Assembly: GCF_000276665.1 (NCBI RefSeq)
Contig: NW_004955425.1
Span: forward strand, 22,195,125 to 22,259,124
DNA length: 64,000 bases
Source of the DNA: Chinchilla lanigera
Lineage: Eukaryota > Chordata > Mammalia > Rodentia > Chinchillidae
Direction: 5' to 3'
The notes under the pieces were generated by a model. The model had not been told where the DNA came from and did no database searches. It saw only the letters and a program-made list of their open reading frames with translations. Shown in pieces: positions 46,081 to 58,684 of the stretch (position 1 is the stretch's first letter; the number at the start of each line of letters is the position of its first letter). Made by a program: the position numbers and the translations under genes.

Positions 46081-48425
46081 ATTTTTTAATCACGTTCTTA
46101 AGGATACGCCCATCAGTTGCTTCAGATCTGACTGGAAAGTGCTGCAGGGTCTCCATGTCAGTGTTCACTGATAATTATATTTCTGTCATTTGTGTTGAAG
46201 CCCAGTGGGGTCCTGGGAGCATAAGGAGTATGGGTGGAGCACAGAGACTTCTATGGTGAAGTACCAGCACCCTGCCAGGCACAGGAAGGTTTAGCGGGTG
46301 TGGGTTGGTGGGGAGACAGAGAAGGAGGGAAGCAGGGATTGGCTGGGTCAGTGAACCAGGACACCGGCAGTCATCCTTACTGTCCTTCTTCCTCCATCTG
46401 CCCGCCTAAGATGCTCTTCATCTGTCCACCGGAGACCTGATTGAGTCCAGGAGGCAAGGAGAACGCAGCTGCTCAAGTTCCCAGACAGCTGCTGGATCCT
46501 ACATAACAAAGTAGAACGCAGCGGCTTCCAGTAACACCCCTCCTACCTCACGGTCCCTAGGTCGAAAGGCCAGCCAGGCAGGCTCACTGGGCGCTCAGCT
46601 AGGGTCTCCTGAGACAGAAGCCGAGATGCCAGAGGGCTGGATGGCTACCTGGAGGCTCTGGGAAGAGTGTGGCGGAGCCCAGGTGCACCTGGGCTGGGCT
46701 GGTGGCTGTGACGTAGGACAGAAGTCCTTGCTCCTCCACATTGAGGCCTTCAGCCTGTCAAGTCCTGCCCCAGTCCCCCTCCCCCTCAGAGGCAGCCACA
46801 GAGAACTTGCCTCTTGTCACATCCCTCACATGCAGAAATCTCTGCTTTCTCTTCCTCTGCGAGGCAGAACAGGCACTTGGCTTTTGCAAGGCTCCGGTGA
46901 TGAGCTTAGGCCGCTCCGAGCTTCTCCCTGTCCTAAGGTCACTGGTTGGTAAGCACAACTGTAAACCCCTTCACAATAAGTGTAACTACATCACAAGAGT
47001 ATCACCAGGGGCCCAGGTTCATGGGCCACCCCCAGACACCCAGTGGGACCTTCTGACCGTGGAGATCCAGGGACAGCACGACTGTGACTGTGGTGGGGTG
47101 GCCGTGACGCAGGAGGGAGCTCCAACTAGGAGCCAAATGGAACTGGGTGCCCAAGCTGGGAAACCAGACCCTGGGCTCAGTAGCATTTGGGTGCAGCAGC
47201 CTCTTGGGCCCCTGTAGGCAGTAAAGGAAGGAGGTAAGCAGAAGGAATGAAGGAGACCGAATCCGTGTCCTGCAGGTCACTGTGCCGTGAGAGCCCAAGA
47301 ATCTCCTAGACTGAGACTCGTCTCGGTAACACTTCATCCTGAGAAATCCCGCATCTGCAGCGCACAGTTTTCTACATTTCACAGCCTGGCTGAGGGCCTG
47401 TGACTGCTGCAGCTGCCACCAGCTTTCTCCTAAAGAATGTACCTGGGGACATCAGAAGTGAGAATCTCAGATCCGGGGCCACCAGGCCCAGCAGCTCCTG
47501 CAGAGAAAGGCAGGGACCTCAAGCCTCAGGGTACAGGAGCAGACACTTCCCAGAGAAAGAAGCCAGGAGCCGTCTGATTGGGGTCATCCCAGCCGCCAAA
47601 GATGGCTCGTCTTCTGCGCTATTTCAAAAGGCCTCTAGGAGTGAGAATTCCTCAGTCTCCATTTTGCGTCCAAAGTTCCTTGTTTATCTTTCCCAGAGTC
47701 TCTTTTTCTTTATCCATTTCTCTGTGGAGATAAAACAGGAGCCCTTTACTCTTGTTGCACAATAATACGTCACAGGCAGCTTGTTTCTGAGCATTTAAAT
47801 GAGTAATGGCTAGAACTTGCCTTATTACTCAATTGCATCTGGACCTGAGGGGGAAAAGTCAGATAAAAACAGAGATGTGGAAAAACCATCTTGATGAGAA
47901 TGTAGGTGCAGGGGTGGTGGCCTCAGATTCTGTCCCGCACCTTGTGTGACGGTCTGCCACACGGTCCTGCCCCCTGAGCCAAGGCTGCTGCCACGGGAAG
48001 GGGTGTCTCTCCCTAATCTTAGAAAGGCACTCCAAGATTGTGGGTCCTTGTCCTTTATGACCTACTTGCTTTATCTTGAACCTATGAGTCAGAGTGTGCT
48101 GAGTGGAAAGCCATGGACCTTTAGACAACAACCAAGGACATCCTTCACAGTCACCAGTGTCAGTCAGAAAGAAAGCCAAGGGCAGCACTCCTGGGGAGAC
48201 CCAGGAGGGGAGGGTGGAGCGGGAAAGGAGTGACCAAGTCTCCCCTGCGCAGGAGTTTAGGGGGCTGTTTACCTTGCTCAGCAGTCTGGCGTTTGGGAAA
48301 TAAGTATTCCTTTAAAATGACATGCATGTGCAGTCAACCTCATGAAAAGATAACTGGGTTGTGGTTAAACTATAGACATAATACTAAATCATCTTTTTGT
48401 AACTTTTTCGTTTTTAAATTGTATT

Positions 48426-49240
48426 AGTTCATGCTTGCAGCCCAGCATGTTTACTTTCCTTCTGTGGCATTGGTACATACACGTGACATGGTTTCCTTCC
48501 TTCTTCATCCCCTCCCCTCTCCTTCCACCTCTTGATCCCCTTCCTCTTTGAGAAGAATCTATCTCCTTACCTCCTATTATTTATCTTCTGTTCTGCTGTT
48601 TATTTATATTTGGAGTTTTTCATGTAAGAGAAACCATGCAATATGTAAGTTTGTGTATCTGATTTATTTCACTTAACATTATGGTCTTAAGGTGGAGTCA
48701 GGGCCTGGGGATTTAGCTCCACAGCACAGTGCCTGCCTGGCAAGAGCAAGGTCATGAGTTTGATTCCTGGTACTGGAAAACCCCCCTCCCAAAAAAAAGT
48801 TTAAAAGAAAAAAGGTGGATCCATTGTCCCACAAATGACTCATTTATCTTTCTTTATAGCAGAGTAATACCCTGTAGTATATAAATAATCACATCTTATT
48901 TATTTTTCTGTGATGGCCCCTTTCAAGATTTAGCTATTTTGAATTGTGCTGCTATAAACATGAGTATGAGCGTATCACTGTAATCTGATGTCTTTGACTC
49001 TTTTGGGAAGATACCTAGAAGGGGAATAGTTGCAGTTTTTTGAGGAATCTCCATACTGATTTGTACTCTCACCAACAATATAAAGGGTTCCTTTTTCTCA
49101 TAGCCTCACCAGCATTTGTTATTGTTTGATTTCTTCATGATAGCCTTTCTTTCTAGGACAAAGTTGAATGTCAGTGTTGTTTTAATTTGCATTTCTCTAA
49201 TGGCCAGTGATGTTGAGCATTTCTTCTTGTATTTATTGGG
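48426..49240 (-). mobile_element. L1 LINE 3' fragment, split by an ID SINE
   Basis: Reverse L1: 3' region with ttgatccccttcctctttga, gaagaatctatctccttacc, catgtaagagaaaccatgca, then ORF2 end (ttttgggaagatacctagaa, cagtgatgttgagcatttct). It stops abruptly at about 49237. Confidence 0.8.
48697..48811 (+). mobile_element. ID SINE nested in L1
   Basis: A + strand ID: gcctggggatttagctccac, gtgcctgcctggcaagagca, gagtttgattcctggtactg and an A-rich tail. Duplication aaggtgga at 48689-48696 and 48812-48819. Confidence 0.9.
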
Positions 49241-49249
49241 CAAGACTAC

Positions 49250-49346
49250 CTAATAATTTTTTTATTTTTTTGGTTTTTCTCCAGTACTGGGAACCGAACT
49301 CACGACCTTGCACTTGCCAGGCAGGCACTTTTGCCGCTGAGCTAAA
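49250..49346 (-). mobile_element. ID SINE, cut by assembly gap
   Basis: Inverted ID with T-rich tail, ccagtactgggaaccgaact, gcacttgccaggcaggcact, gccgctgagctaaa, then N. Its last bases and its second target duplication are in the gap. Confidence 0.9.
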
Positions 49347-50051
49347 NNNNNNNNNNNNNNNNNNNNNNNNNNNNNNNNNNNNNNNNNNNNNNNNNNNNNN
49401 NNNNNNNNNNNNNNNNNNNNNNNNNNNNNNNNNNNNNNNNNNNNNNNNNNNNNNNNNNNNNNNNNNNNNNNNNNNNNNNNNNNNNNNNNNNNNNNNNNNN
49501 NNNNNNNNNNNNNNNNNNNNNNNNNNNNNNNNNNNNNNNNNNNNNNNNNNNNNNNNNNNNNNNNNNNNNNNNNNNNNNNNNNNNNNNNNNNNNNNNNNNN
49601 NNNNNNNNNNNNNNNNNNNNNNNNNNNNNNNNNNNNNNNNNNNNNNNNNNNNNNNNNNNNNNNNNNNNNNNNNNNNNNNNNNNNNNNNNNNNNNNNNNNN
49701 NNNNNNNNNNNNNNNNNNNNNNNNNNNNNNNNNNNNNNNNNNNNNNNNNNNNNNNNNNNNNNNNNNNNNNNNNNNNNNNNNNNNNNNNNNNNNNNNNNNN
49801 NNNNNNNNNNNNNNNNNNNNNNNNNNNNNNNNNNNNNNNNNNNNNNNNNNNNNNNNNNNNNNNNNNNNNNNNNNNNNNNNNNNNNNNNNNNNNNNNNNNN
49901 NNNNNNNNNNNNNNNNNNNNNNNNNNNNNNNNNNNNNNNNNNNNNNNNNNNNNNNNNNNNNNNNNNNNNNNNNNNNNNNNNNNNNNNNNNNNNNNNNNNN
50001 NNNNNNNNNNNNNNNNNNNNNNNNNNNNNNNNNNNNNNNNNNNNNNNNNNN
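49347..50051. other. Assembly gap (705 N)
   Basis: Run of N. The long open frames that cross it are artefacts of untranslated N codons. Confidence 0.99.
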
Positions 50052-52534
50052 TTGTTATCCTCAACTACATTGCTTAGATTACCAGATGTAAGAATGGAAG
50101 ATTGTTCAAACGATTAAAGAGAATAAAAAATTAGTATTAAATAAAACATTAGAGATAATACAGAGTTTCACTAGACAAGATGGTAGGAATTCACCAATGG
50201 TTGTTCCATTGCATATTGTTGTCTTCAAATCAGTTGCTCAGATTACCAGATAAAAACATGCAAAATTGGTCAAAATAAAAATTTTAAGCATTAGCTGTTC
50301 CTTTCAATATACTATCCATCAGACATCAGCAGTATGTTTTCCCAGCTATTCTTCTATATACATATATATATTTTGCCTTCTTTTTTTCTTTTTTCTTCTT
50401 TCTCTCATCCCAGTTATTCCTTCCTTTGAATAGTTTCTTTCCCTTTCATATCATCTGTTTTATGTTTTGAGTTTTACTTACTCTTTCAGGTTCCTACACC
50501 CAGGAGACAATATGATGTTTACATACGTGAGTGTGATTGATTGATTGATTGATTTCACTTATGCGTATGGTCATCCATTTACCTACAAAAGCCTTGAGTT
50601 TATCTTTTTTATAGCTGAGTAATACACCATTGTAGAAAAATACCACATCTTTTTTATCCATTCCTCAGTTGATGGGCATTTGGGTTGTTTCCAAGATTTA
50701 GTGTAACAAATTGTGGTGCTATAAACATGGGTGCACATATATCGCTGTGGTATATTTTTGATTCTTCTGGGAAAATATACAGAAGGGGAATAGCTGGGTT
50801 AAGTGGGACTTCTAATCCTAGTTTTGTGAGGAATCTCCAAACTGATTTCCACAGTAATTGCACCAGTTTACACTCCCACCAATGGTGGAAAAGTGTTCCT
50901 CTTCCCCCACAGCCTCACCAGCATTTGTTATTGGTTGATTTCTTGATGATAGCCATTCTTTGTGGGGTAAGATGGAATCTCAGTGTTGTTTTAATTTGCA
51001 TTTTTCAAATGACCAATGATGTTGAACATTTTTTCATTTATTTATTTGCCATTTGTATTTCTTTATCTGAGAAGTGTGTATTCATCTCAGATGCCCATTT
51101 TTGGATTGGGTCTTTGAATTTTGAGGTCCTGATTTTTAAAAATTCTTCATATGTTCTAGATAGATGTCCTTTGTCTAAGGGGAAGTTGGCTAACATTTTT
51201 TCCCAATTCGTGGGTTTTCTTTTCACTCTGTTGGTGATTTCTTTTGATGTTTAAAAACTTTCAGTAAAATGAGATCTCAGTTGTTGATTCTTTGAAGTAT
51301 TTCCCATGCAGTTTGGTTTTTGTTCATGAATTCTCTGCCTATCCCTATATCTTTAATATTTCTACCTACTTTCTCTCCAGTAGATTTAGTGTTTCTGTTT
51401 TAATATTTAGATCATTGATCCATTTTGACTTTAGTGCACGGTGATAGATATGGGTCTAGTTTTAGTCTCTGGCATGTGAAGAACCAGTTTTTCCAGCACT
51501 ATTATTAAAGAGGCTATCTTTCTTCCAGTGAACATGTTTGGCCCCTTTGTCAAAGATAACGTGGCTGAGTGTCTTTGTGGTTGTGTCTGCATCTTCTAAT
51601 CTGTTCCATTGATCCTTAGGTCTGTTTCTTTGTCAGTACCATGTTGATTTTATCACAGTAGCTTTGTAGTATAATTTCAAAGCAGGGATTGTGATGTCTC
51701 CTGCCTTGCCTTTTTTACCCAGGATTGCTTTTGCTATTCTAGGTCTCTTCTGATTTCAGATGAATTTTAGGAATGTTTCTCTAGATCTGTGAGGTATACT
51801 GATGGTATTTGGATCAGGATTGCATTGAATCTGTATGACAGTTTTGGGAGTACGACCATTTTCTCAATGTTGGTTCTTCCTATTCATGAGCAAGAAATAT
51901 CTTTCCATTTTCTGAAATCCTCTGCAATCTCTTTTTTCAGAGTACTGTAATTTTCACTGTGTAAATCTTTTACTTCCTTTGTTAGATTGATTCCTAAGTA
52001 TTTCATTTTTTAATATGCTATTGTGAAGGTTGTGGTTTCCCTAATTTCTTTCTCAGTGTGTTTGTTGTTTGTGTATAGGAATGGTATTGATTTTTGAGTG
52101 TTGACTTTGTATCTAGCTGTGCTATTGAATTTGGTTATTAAATCTACAAGTCTTTTGGTGGAGTTTTGGGGGTCTTCTAGAATAGTGTCATGTCATCTGT
52201 GAATAATGATAATTTCACTTCTTCCTGTCCTATCCTTATTCCTTTATTTCTCTCTTGTCTAATTGCTTTGGCTAATGTTTCCAGAACTATATTGAATAGG
52301 AGTGGTGACAGTGGGCATCCTTGTTTTGTTCCTGATTTTAGAGTGAAAGCTTTCAGGCTTTGTCCATTTAGAATGATGTTGGCTGTTGGTTTGTCATAGA
52401 TGGTTTTTATCAAATTGAGGTAAAGACCATCTACTCCAGTTTTCTGTAGAGTTTTTATGATGAATGAGTGTTGTACTTTATAAAAAGCTTTTTCTACATC
52501 TACTGAGGCAATCATGTGATTTTTGTCTTTTGCT
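50052..52534 (-). mobile_element. 5'-truncated L1 LINE
   Basis: A reverse-strand L1 from its 3' region (50052-50640) through ORF2 to the reverse transcriptase domain at 52534. ORF2 pieces on the - strand: the terminus (50654-50863, FLTKLGLEVPLNPAIPLL), a middle part (51038-51226) and an RT segment (52177-52515) with [34 protein letters not shown] and F-T-D-D, in which both catalytic Asp remain. Stops and truncation make it inactive. The left (3') end lies in the gap. caagactac follows the truncated end at 52535-52543 and also occurs at 49241-49249. Confidence 0.92.
50534..50553. repeat. Short (TTGA)n tract within L1
   Basis: About five ttga units (gattgattgattgattgatt) in the L1 3' region. 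Confidence 0.9.
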
Positions 52535-52704
52535 CAAGACTACATAATCTTAACTCATTAATTTCGCACATAGTTTTTGTTTGGTTGTTGGGGGTTTGGT
52601 TTTTTTTTAAAAAATTCTGTATTTCTTTATATATTAACAAGAATTTATGGGTACTAGTTATGCTTGTAGTACTCTTGGTTCTACTGCATGATCCTTGTGT
52701 GTAG

Positions 52705-52866
52705 TAGTCCTCAACCTTTAACACCCTAACAGTCACCAGCATAGCATGTCCAAAGAGCAGCTTCCTGGTGCCATCCTCTCTGTATGGCTCCTGGATCTCT
52801 GAGCTGTATTCTGATCAAACACTGGGTAATTCTGATGATTCAAGGATCAACCTTTGAGGAAGGTTG
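52705..52866. mobile_element. Possible hAT-Charlie (MER5-like) relic
   Basis: Inverted-looking ends tagtcctcaacctttaacac (left) and aaggatcaacctttgagga (right) and the internal taattctgatgattcaagg suggest a short hAT derivative. Weak. Confidence 0.3.
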
Positions 52867-55501
52867 CTATAGAGATGGAAAGAGCATGACCCATCATTTC
52901 TTGTCCTCAAAGAAAATATATTTGAGTTAGAGAATACAGTGCAGGCATATGTTAAGATAATTAGTCGTATATAACAGCAAATGCCAAGAGCTGAAAAAGT
53001 AGTGAGATACGATGTGGGAAGAGGAAGAATATTTCCGAATGGAGTTCTCAGAGGATTCAAAGACATGACAATATGCTAACTGGGCCTTTGAAGGAGAGGA
53101 GAGGGCTGTGGTGGCCAGGTGTGGTGGCAGGCAGCTGAGAGCAGCGTGGAGGGGATTGAACTGCTAGTTGGACCTGTGATCCTTCATGAGCCACAGCCTC
53201 ATTTTGCTTCCTATGTGGTTGCTCTTCAGAGTATTTCCTAAGAGACTGCACACATACGTGTAAGGAGAGGATAATCACTGTTGAAATATGTGCACTGAGT
53301 TATATATAATTTCAGCTTGATTTAAGTGTCTACACTATTGAAAGCTAGACTCCAAATAGCATTTAATTAGTAAATTCAAGTACCAGAGCCTTTCATTAGC
53401 AGAACTTTTTTTTGGCTCTGCACATTTTCTGTCAGAGGTGGCATTTCTGCAGACATCTCAGGCTTACTGCCACTCGGTGAAGTGGAGGAGGTGGACAGAT
53501 ATTAAAGCTGCAGACATCCTTTCAACTTAGTGCAATGTGGAGTCTCATTTCTACAAAATTCCATTTATGGGCTTATTGTTTTTCAGTGTGTCACTATCTA
53601 AGTGGTTTTCTTAGGTAGCATTCAATATTTGTATTTTCTAATTCTTTTGTTTCACTCAAGCAGTTTTGAATATTGGAATACTATACAGTTTCCGTTTTAG
53701 CAAATATTTTATGTTTAGTAAAATTAGAAGAAAGTGAACGAAATACTCTGTTTTGCTGATGCTCATAATAAATACAAAATGAAAAAGGTGACTTTTTATA
53801 GTATTGCATCGCTGTTTAGATGATTACCAGTCATTACTGTGTGTTTTTAGGTAATAAATCTGTATAGTTTAAGTGAAGACTGTATCTAAAGTTTAATTTG
53901 TATAAAAGTAGAAAAGCTATTAGTGAAAATGTGTACTTACCCTGTCAGTACTATATCTTCATAATATGTAAACCTCTTATCATCATCATCAAATATATAC
54001 GCATGTATTCCCAGGACAGTTCTAGCTCTCTGATCTACACCTAATGGTACATGAAATGCTTGCACGCATGTGCTCGAACAAAATGTTTCTGAGACTTCGT
54101 TTCTGTAATGTGACCATCCAAACGTGTGCGGTGGTTTTAATCATCTTAGTGTTCTGGACTACCAAACTGATTTTGACTGCTGTGTAGTTATTTCTAGTCT
54201 GTTACGTGTATACATTTTACATTTTGATCAAACTCGAAGTCTCCTGGAGGATCTTTCCCAGACCAGTTGGATGGCTGCAGGGGGAGGATCTGCACACACT
54301 CTCCCCTCCCCTCCCCCTGCGAGTCCTCACCTCACCACCCCACACCCTGTGCTGTCCTTCCTGCTCTGTGCCTGTGCTCTGGCTTGTGTTTCTCTGTCCT
54401 CCCGGACCTCACAGAAGCTGAGCACCTGTCTGCTGCTGTGTGAATTCTGGCCCACACCTTGAGGAGGGCAGCTAGCTGCACTTTCTCATTCCCAAGTCCA
54501 TTTGCCTATGGCTCCCATGTGTGGACACATCCAGGTGACCCCGGTGTGAGCTTGCCTGCTTGGAAGCACTTGCAAGGGTGTGGTGACCTTTATAATTGCT
54601 TAACAGGCAAGCGAATCTGAATCCGCACCATTTGGGCAGCTTTGGCTAAAACTTGTGGATAGTTAAACCTCAGGTGCAGGGTTAGTTTAGTGGACAGATA
54701 TCCTTCCAGCTGAAAAATATATATATATGGATGAAATATGAATACATTTTGAAGTTTTTCATCTATAGTAATAATTAGCCTTTTTCTAGATATTAAGTTT
54801 TTAGGGACAAAAGGTGGTTGGGATTCTGTATTCATCGCTTCAGTACACAGTTCCTGAGATAGCTATATAATTCTGAATATTGATGGCCCCTAAGAAACTC
54901 TGCTTTGTCCCTCTCACACATCTGTTTTGATTTAGGCAGGAGAACTTTCTCATGCTGGAATGACTTTCCGCGGTTCAGACAATCTGCTTTACATTGGGCC
55001 TCTGCAAGTCACACATGCAAATGGTGAACAGCAGTGAGGCTAACACAGTTATTTCTTCATCTGAAATGTCCCCAGTCAGTACTTAAGTCCCTAAAAAACA
55101 AGAAACGCAATCTTATGTTTTGGAAAGCCATTGGGTGTTATCCTCATCCGCTTGTCACGTAATTCTCCTGTCAGAACTGCGGAAGGTGTTCGGTATGCTC
55201 TGATGAATTTCTGTGTCCTATTAGTTTATGTTGCTAGTGTGATTGTGTCCTCTGGATGGAATTTAGGTTCTTAGGGAGGGGAGGAGGGAAGCAGACCAGA
55301 GAATACCTAGATCCAGACAGAACACCTTTCTTGGGGAAGCTTTCACTGACCCAAGAAGCCTTCCCAGGAAAGTGCTAGCCTGTCCCCGTCACCTTCAATA
55401 CTAAACAAATGAGACTAAGCACTCATTGTGTTACTCTGCTAGGAATGCAGACAAGACAAAGATAATGTGCAGATGCTAACTTCAGAAGTGGTGTACCCTT
55501 G

Positions 55502-55708
55502 CCAGGGCTAGTGGTGCATGCCTGTAATTCTAGCTTCTCAGGAGGCTGAAGCAAGAGGACTGCCAAGTTTGAGCCCAGTCTGGGCAACTTAATGAGATCC
55601 TGTCTCAAAGTAAAAGAAAAAGGGCTGGGGATGTGGCTCAGTGGAAGAGCATTTGCCTGGCATCTGTGAGGCGTTGGGTTCAGTTCCAAGTACCGCCAAA
55701 ACAACACA
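55502..55708 (+). mobile_element. Composite SINE (B1 joined to ID)
   Basis: B1 part 55502-55617 (gctagtggtgcatgcctgta, ctcaggaggctgaagcaaga, gagatcctgtctcaaagtaa), short A-rich linker, ID part 55622-55708 (gggctggggatgtggctcag, gagcatttgcctggcatctg, gggttcagttccaagtacc). Both parts have one orientation, as in 25337-25515. Confidence 0.85.
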
Positions 55709-57399
55709 GCTTTGCACTCTAGTTGGAAAGATGAAACCAAAAATAACTACTGATGGAAATGTGTGGTGTCAAGCATGCTTTGCCCTGGATTCTTGCTGCC
55801 CCCAGAAGCAAGGGGAATCCTTGAGGAAAACCTGTCACATCCACAGCTCTGGGCACTTTTTTTCAAATTTCTGAATTTAATCCATACATTAGGACCTGAA
55901 GTTTCTATAGAAAACTTGATCTAGCTTTTCTAGTATTGCTGATTTGCTATATTGGATAAAAACTAGTGCGCAGGAAAAGGTTTAACAGCATTAGGTCTAA
56001 GATTCAAGGCCTTGGAGAACTTGGGGGAAACCCAGTCATAGTCGTTTCTGATCCAGCTGAGCACAGGGTTGGCCCGTGGCTGAGGGTTCCTGACCCTCCT
56101 GACACACCGGAGGCTGACTGCAGCTCTCCCTGAAAACGTTTGACCAGCAAGTCCCTGGATGCTGGCATTTGCAGGAGGAAAGCCTTGGGTTTTCTTAAAG
56201 TGCATCCTAAATAAGAACTCGAAAGCCGTTCAGTGCTAATTACAGTTTTGTGCTGAAGGTACAGCATTGCTGGCAGCAGGATCAGAACTCTGTAATGTGT
56301 GCCCCAGAACATGAGCTCACCAGCAAAAACAGACCCATCTACCCCCTGCCAAACTGACTGTCAGCACAAATCTGCTCTGCGTTCCGCAATGGAATGCAGG
56401 TTTCCAGATTCTCTAGACAGTCTTTTCCCAAAGCAAATGAGAAACAAATAACCCACAGGCACCAGTGTGTTCAGTGCAGAAAGAATCCTGGCTGCGCTGT
56501 TTCTACCGGTCTCTTCCCAGCTGAGTGCTCTCTGGAGCACCCAGGCCGGCAGTGTGACATTGTGGAGTCAGAGAACTGCAGATGGGTGCAGATGTAACCA
56601 CAGAAACTTCTGCTCTGTGTGGGTCCACAAAAGACAAGCTCTCGGAGCACTGAGGGACGTCTGTAGCCCAGGGGGAGGGCTGGGGTGTGCTGGGGTGAGC
56701 GGGGCAGCATGTGAGCCACTGAATTTGAGAGGTGAGTAGAAGGCCGGGGGGAGCAACATGTGGCGCGGAGAAGCTGCGGTGTCTCTCGGGTGTTTCCCTC
56801 CCTGGGCCACCAGACCAAAGTCTGACGGAGGGCCAGAGAGGGTCCTGCTTACGGGCTTGTGCATTCTGCTGGCTTCGGCTGCTACAGTGCCCTCTCAGTG
56901 GATGGAAGTCCCAGAGACAGCTGAATCCAGGGCCAGTCACATGGACATGTAGCTTTGTGCTCGGCCGGTGGCGGGGCCCCTGATCATAGAGGAGTGGGGT
57001 GAAGTGTGCAGTGGTGGCGGGTGCTGATACACCAGCAGCGGGCCTGATGCCAGAGTGGTTCTCCAGTCCCAGTGCAGGAAGCACTGCCACACCTGACAGC
57101 CCTCCTTCCTGAGCACACTCCCCAGGGCTCTACCTCCTTCCACGTCACTCTTTCCAGGCCCTCTGGGCCTGGCCCTTGGCATGGACATCAGAGAGAGCCA
57201 CCCATCATCTGTGCCCAAAGGCCTGTCCCCTCCTGCTGCCCGCAGTTGCTGGGCCTGACGTCCTCTCTGAGAGGTAGTGGCCTGCTCAGATCCCCCCAGT
57301 GCGTCCCCTGGGCCTGCTCCCGAGCACACCTCGGGGCCAGGCCACACAGCAGAGCGCTGCACAGGGGCCCACCCCCACCCCGCCCCCGCAGACACCTCT

Positions 57400-57800
57400 G
57401 CCCCTCTCTCCTGATGTCACCTGCCCTCTTGCCCCTGTGCTTTTCCTCACACTGCTACTTTTACCCTCTTGGCCCTTTCTGGCCTGTCTGCCTGGTGAAG
57501 CCAGGCTGGGCCCCAGAGGCTCAGATGCCGCCTGCTTTATAAATAAGGCCTTCACAGCTGCAGCCGCTACCATTCTTGGCAGAACTGAGAACTAATTGCA
57601 CCTCCCTCGGTCATTTCTGTGTTTGTGTGCCCGCTATGATAGGATCGTTTATTTGTGTACATTTTTTGTTAGATTCTAAATATCTCAAGAGACAGGGACC
57701 TGGATTCCTGGCCGTTTCTCTTGGGATCTGCCCCTAGCACAAAGCAATCTGTTTTCCAAATGCCTGTAGCTCTCATTAACATTTTAATGACTAGTTAAGA
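57400..57800 (+). mobile_element. L2 LINE-like fragment (tentative)
   Basis: gttagattctaaatatctca, agagacagggacctggattc and tgcccctagcacaaagcaat follow the order of the L2 3' end. The left limit is uncertain. Confidence 0.4.
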
Positions 57801-58175
57801 AACAGAAAGCAGGGCAAGCGGAATAAATTGCTCAGATTTATTGGTGTCTTCCTGAGTGCTGTCCCACCCACCCTTGTCCAGCAGAAAAGCCCGCCAGGAA
57901 GTCTCAGCCTCGCAAGGTGTGCAGAGACACCAGCCGAGGCAAGAGCTGTGCAGTCCTAAGGGCTGGGACTGGGATTGGTCCCCTGTGGCCCTCAAAAGTA
58001 CCTGGCTTTCTACAGAGCCTGAGGCTCTGGAAATCTGAGAAGTGCTTTCCCTGGAGCTTCCCCGCGCAGGAGGTGTAAATGCAACAGGAAATATCCCTCT
58101 TATCCCTCGCCCCAACCAGAGCAGGGCGGGCCCTGTCAGCAAGCTGGGTCGTCTGAGCCTGCTGCAGGCTCTCAT

Positions 58176-58213
58176 CCATGTCCACCCAGCCATGTCCACC
58201 CAGCCATGTCCCA
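58176..58213. repeat. Short tandem repeat, 14-bp unit
   Basis: Unit ccatgtccacccag is present twice in full and once in part (ccatgtccca). Confidence 0.95.
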
Positions 58214-58569
58214 CCTGGCCTCATGGGAAAAGCCCCTGACAGCTATGGGAGTCAGATACACAAACCACAGATGGGTGTGAGAAACTACCAGGGAGTTAAC
58301 CTAACCTAGGAACCACTGAGCATTACACGTCTTATAGACCAGTGTCGTGATTGTAGGTGTTTAAGAATCTTTGTCTTTTAGAGATTCATACTGAGACATT
58401 TCCAGATGGAAATATGGCTGAGAACTGCTTTGAAATAATATGAGGGGTGGAGAACAAAGATATTATCACAGAATATTGGCCGCAAGTTGTTGGCAGCATG
58501 GAATATGTATTGGTGGTTATTATGCTATTCAGTCAATTTGGGAGTTTTCATAATAATCTTTTTCCCCCA

Positions 58570-58684
58570 GCGTGGTGTGGTGGCACACACCTGTAATCCC
58601 AGCACTCGGGAGGCTGAGGCAGGAGGATCGCTGTGCTGGGTTACATAACCAGACTCTGTCTCCAAAGAAAAAGTTGTTTTTTTA
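58570..58684 (+). mobile_element. B1 SINE
   Basis: Forward B1: gcgtggtgtggtggcacaca, cctgtaatcccagcactcgg, gaggctgaggcaggaggatc, gactctgtctccaaagaaaa. The best-preserved B1 head in the window. Confidence 0.9.

Noticed and set aside
49207..50091. Open frames of 294 and 240 codons crossing the N run on both strands
   Set aside because: They consist almost wholly of unknown codons in the assembly gap.
56503..57090. 195-codon - strand frame and other overlapping frames at 56.4-57.6 kb
   Set aside because: Overlapping frames on both strands in a GC-rich stretch, low-information composition, no family resemblance.
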